Below, one piece after another: positions 61,926 to 64,000 of a DNA stretch of 64,000 nucleotides (position 1 is the stretch's first letter; every line of letters starts with the position of its first letter). The DNA comes from Polyangia bacterium (lineage in GTDB: Bacteria; Myxococcota_A; Polyangia; Fen-1088), in assembly GCA_036268875.1 (NCBI GenBank), contig DATATI010000021.1, positions 62,001-126,000 of the forward strand, read 5' to 3'. Made by a program: the position numbers and the translations under genes. Under the pieces are notes generated by a model. That model was not told where the DNA came from. It ran no database searches and saw nothing but the letters and a program-made list of their open reading frames with translations.

Positions 61926-63517
61926 TTGGGCGAGCCGGTGCCGCGAAGACTGCGATCAGCGCCGCCGCGTTGCTGGCGGCGGCAGCCGCCGGCGCCGGCC
62001 TCGGCGCCGCCGGCTGCCGCGGCGACAGCGCGATCCTGATCGGCAGCGACACCGCCACCGCAGTGTTCCTCTCGCCGGCCGGCGACGACAAGAATCCGGG
62101 CACCCGCGAACGGCCCTGGAAAACGTTCGCCTACGCCCTGCCCTTGCTGCGGGCCGGCGAATCGCTGATCCTGCTCGACGGCACGTACGATCGAAGCAGC
62201 AGCGGTTACCCGAAAATCGACTGCGGCGGCGGCATCGCCAGCGGAACCGCCGACCAGCCGATCGTCTTGCGCGCCGATCACGAACGCGCGGCCTTCCTGC
62301 GCGGTGACAAGGGTGGACCGCCGTTCACCATCACCGGCTGCAGTCACTGGGTCATTGATGGGCTTCGTGCCGAGTCCGACGATTTCCCCGACGCCCCGAA
62401 CACCGATGACGCCGGGTCGATCTTCGTCCTTGGCAACGACAACCACGACATCGCCCTGCATCGTCTGCTGGGACGCCACCCCAACCGCTATCGCCACGCC
62501 CACGGGCTGCGCATCGGCGACGGATCGTCGGACATCGTGGTCGAAGAGTGCGAGCTTTACGATTTTCACCACAACGCCTTCGAGACCTCGCGCACGACCG
62601 CGGTGGTGTTCCGCCGCAACTACGTCAACTCGCGCGAGACGCCCGACATCCCCGGCGGTTATGTCTCCGAGGATCCAGCGCGCGGCGATTTCGCCTTCTT
62701 CCTGGAGGAGACGCGCTTTTCCCTGGTCGAGAACAACGTGGTCGAATCGGTTCACGACGGGATCGGCATCGTCGGACGCTATCAAGGGTTGCCGTCGGAC
62801 GCGCCGCCCCCGGTCGACGATCCGATCGACGGCAATCGGCTGCTGGGCAACATCGTGGTGCGGCCGGCGCGCAGCGGCGCGTACCTGGATAGTCGCTGTC
62901 TGGCCCAAATCCCCTGTCTCGATCGCCCGCGGCTGGTGGTGGGCACCGAACTGGACGGCAACGTGGTGATCGGCGGCGCCGCCGGCGTGCAGTCGGCCGG
63001 CGCGGTGGGCACGCGCATCAGCCAGTTGACGGTCATCGGCGCAGCGGCCGGCGTCCTGCTGGGGCGCGATCCCCAAAACGCCGGCGTGGCCGCCACCTCG
63101 TCGACGGTCAACGCCCTGGCGATCGGCGCGCAACAGGCGGGGTTTCAGTCCAGCGGGGAAGACCAGTGGTCGTTCGATCACTGCGCGACCTTCGGCGGCG
63201 CCGGCGCGGCCTTCGTTCCCAACGACACCCACGTCACCGATTCGCTGACCGTCGATCCGGGCCTGGGCGCGTGCCTGGTCTATTTACCGGCGCAAAGCCC
63301 GCTGCGCGGCGCGGGCCTGGGGGGGATCGACGTCGGGGCCAGTGTTCTTTTGCGCTATGAAAACGGCCTTCTCACCAGCACAAGACTGTGGGACGCCACC
63401 ACGCACGCGTTTCCCTGCGGCGCATCGATCGCCGGGGTGAACGACGATCCGACCGTCGCCTGCGGCGGCGTTCACCAGCGCCTGGCGGTGGGCGTGCCCG
63501 GCTGCGACCTGCCGTAA
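61922..63517 (+). CDS. Parallel beta-helix lipoprotein
   Basis: This 531-residue protein starts with GTG in a GTGA overlap with the preceding gene. It has an Ala-rich signal peptide with lipobox (LGAAGC). The opening VFLSPAGDDKNPGTRERPWKTFAYALPLL is typical of DUF1565/pectate-lyase-like beta-helix proteins. Repeating coils follow (DIALHRLLGRHPNRYRHAH, SDIVVEECELYDFHHNAFE, VENNVVESVHDGIGIVGRY). It could bind or cleave polysaccharide; no catalytic site was identified. Confidence 0.82.
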   Translation: MIGRAGAAKTAISAAALLAAAAAGAGLGAAGCRGDSAILIGSDTATAVFLSPAGDDKNPGTRERPWKTFAYALPLLRAGESLILLDGTYDRSSSGYPKIDCGGGIASGTADQPIVLRADHERAAFLRGDKGGPPFTITGCSHWVIDGLRAESDDFPDAPNTDDAGSIFVLGNDNHDIALHRLLGRHPNRYRHAHGLRIGDGSSDIVVEECELYDFHHNAFETSRTTAVVFRRNYVNSRETPDIPGGYVSEDPARGDFAFFLEETRFSLVENNVVESVHDGIGIVGRYQGLPSDAPPPVDDPIDGNRLLGNIVVRPARSGAYLDSRCLAQIPCLDRPRLVVGTELDGNVVIGGAAGVQSAGAVGTRISQLTVIGAAAGVLLGRDPQNAGVAATSSTVNALAIGAQQAGFQSSGEDQWSFDHCATFGGAGAAFVPNDTHVTDSLTVDPGLGACLVYLPAQSPLRGAGLGGIDVGASVLLRYENGLLTSTRLWDATTHAFPCGASIAGVNDDPTVACGGVHQRLAVGVPGCDLP

Positions 63518-63537
63518 GGCGCGTGCGGCGACGCGGC

Positions 63538-64000
63538 TTACGGATGCAGCGCAGAGGTGGGAATGATCGCCTTCGGCTCGCTGGCGCTGGACCAGGACAG
63601 GTGCACCAACGCCGCGCCGCCGTCGTCGAAATATTCGAGGCGCAGCGAGACCGGCTTGCCGGCCTGCAAGGGGATGCTTCCGGACTGTTGCGCGGCGGGG
63701 TGAACGGCCCAGTCGTTGATCAACTGCTGTCCGTTGATCCACAGGCGCGTGCCGTCGTCGGCCAGCGTGTAGAACGTATAGGTCTCGGAAAAGCGCGGCG
63801 TCACGGTGCCGGTCCAGCGGATGGAAAAGCCGTCGATCGGCACCCGCGGATCGGGCGAAGCCTGCCCCCAGTCGAAGTCGACGGTGGCGTCGGTGCGGGC
63901 CAGGGCCTGGTCGGTGAAATCTTCCATGTTGAAGTAGGTGCCGACCAAACCACCGCAGGCGCCTGCGGCGCAGATGGCGGGCATCGCGCACGACCCCATC
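63538..64000 (-). CDS. PA14-domain protein, truncated by the window edge
   Basis: The C-terminal 150 residues of a minus-strand gene that continues beyond the right end. A Cys-rich lead (CAMPAICAAGACGG) precedes a full PA14 domain (VGTYFNMEDFTDQALARTD, IRWTGTVTPRFSETYTFYTLADDGTRLWING, LRLEYFDDGGAALVHLSW). PA14 domains bind carbohydrates in many secreted enzymes. An ATG at 63999 is unlikely to be the true start because the frame is open to the edge. Confidence 0.8.
   Translation of the reverse strand, partial: MGSCAMPAICAAGACGGLVGTYFNMEDFTDQALARTDATVDFDWGQASPDPRVPIDGFSIRWTGTVTPRFSETYTFYTLADDGTRLWINGQQLINDWAVHPAAQQSGSIPLQAGKPVSLRLEYFDDGGAALVHLSWSSASEPKAIIPTSALHP

Noticed and set aside
1-64000. 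CRISPR arrays, prophage, integrase or attachment sites
   Set aside because: No regularly spaced direct repeats, phage structural genes or integrase were found. The tRNA genes have no duplicated 3' end nearby.

Overview
The window is high-GC DNA from a Gram-negative bacterium, most likely a member of the Myxococcota. The evidence is a MXAN_5187-type C-terminal domain (9319-11052), a MYXO-CTERM-like tail (53843-54832), paired DUF1592/DUF1552 secreted proteins, several ECF sigma factors, a membrane Ser/Thr kinase, many lipoproteins with Asp-, Gly- and Pro-rich linkers, and frequent GTG starts. All assignments come from reading the sequence and translations by eye; no database search was run.

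Region 1 (1-33 kb) is mostly conserved housekeeping and envelope genes. It holds a lipoprotein cut by the left edge, an outer-membrane protein, a histidine kinase/response regulator pair, tRNA-Lys(CTT) and tRNA-Arg(TCG), an operon of two TolQ/ExbB-like and two TolR/ExbD-like genes closed by a strong terminator, a HEAT-repeat lipoprotein, queF, a cupredoxin-like protein with a membrane sensor, an M50 peptidase, PBP1A, a zinc-type ABC importer (ATGA-coupled znuA/C/B), a TrmH methyltransferase, an AsmA-like/GT51 fusion, a TPR-OGT-FkbM fusion, a YpfJ-like peptidase, an ECF sigma factor, a DUF4175-like coiled-coil protein with a gluzincin TPR protein, HflX and a metallophosphoesterase.

Region 2 (33-43 kb) is the most unusual part. 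A leftward operon encodes a di-heme peroxidase, a porin-like barrel, a cupredoxin-like protein with a complete type 1 copper ligand set, and a transmembrane Ser/Thr kinase. A rightward operon encodes a type II copper monooxygenase-like lipoprotein with all six copper ligands and a lipoprotein with a CX4CH heme-like motif. Between them lies a 23-bp perfect inverted repeat whose arms each contain the palindrome GTCATATGAC. I read this as a candidate extracytoplasmic copper/heme oxidation system with its own sensor kinase.

Region 3 (42.7-64 kb) is accessory. It holds an IS630 transposase fragment, a DUF1592/DUF1552 pair, an ECF sigma/FecR/outer-membrane set, an orphan DUF1592 lipoprotein, another ECF sigma beside a decayed lactonase, a methyltransferase with no normal start codon, a MYXO-CTERM-like surface protein, a DUF1579-like protein, a papain-like protein, a frameshifted TPR/PEGA-like gene, a GH28-fold lipoprotein that seems to lack its catalytic residues, a second sigma/anti-sigma/outer-membrane set paralogous to the first, a parallel beta-helix lipoprotein and a PA14-domain protein cut by the right edge.
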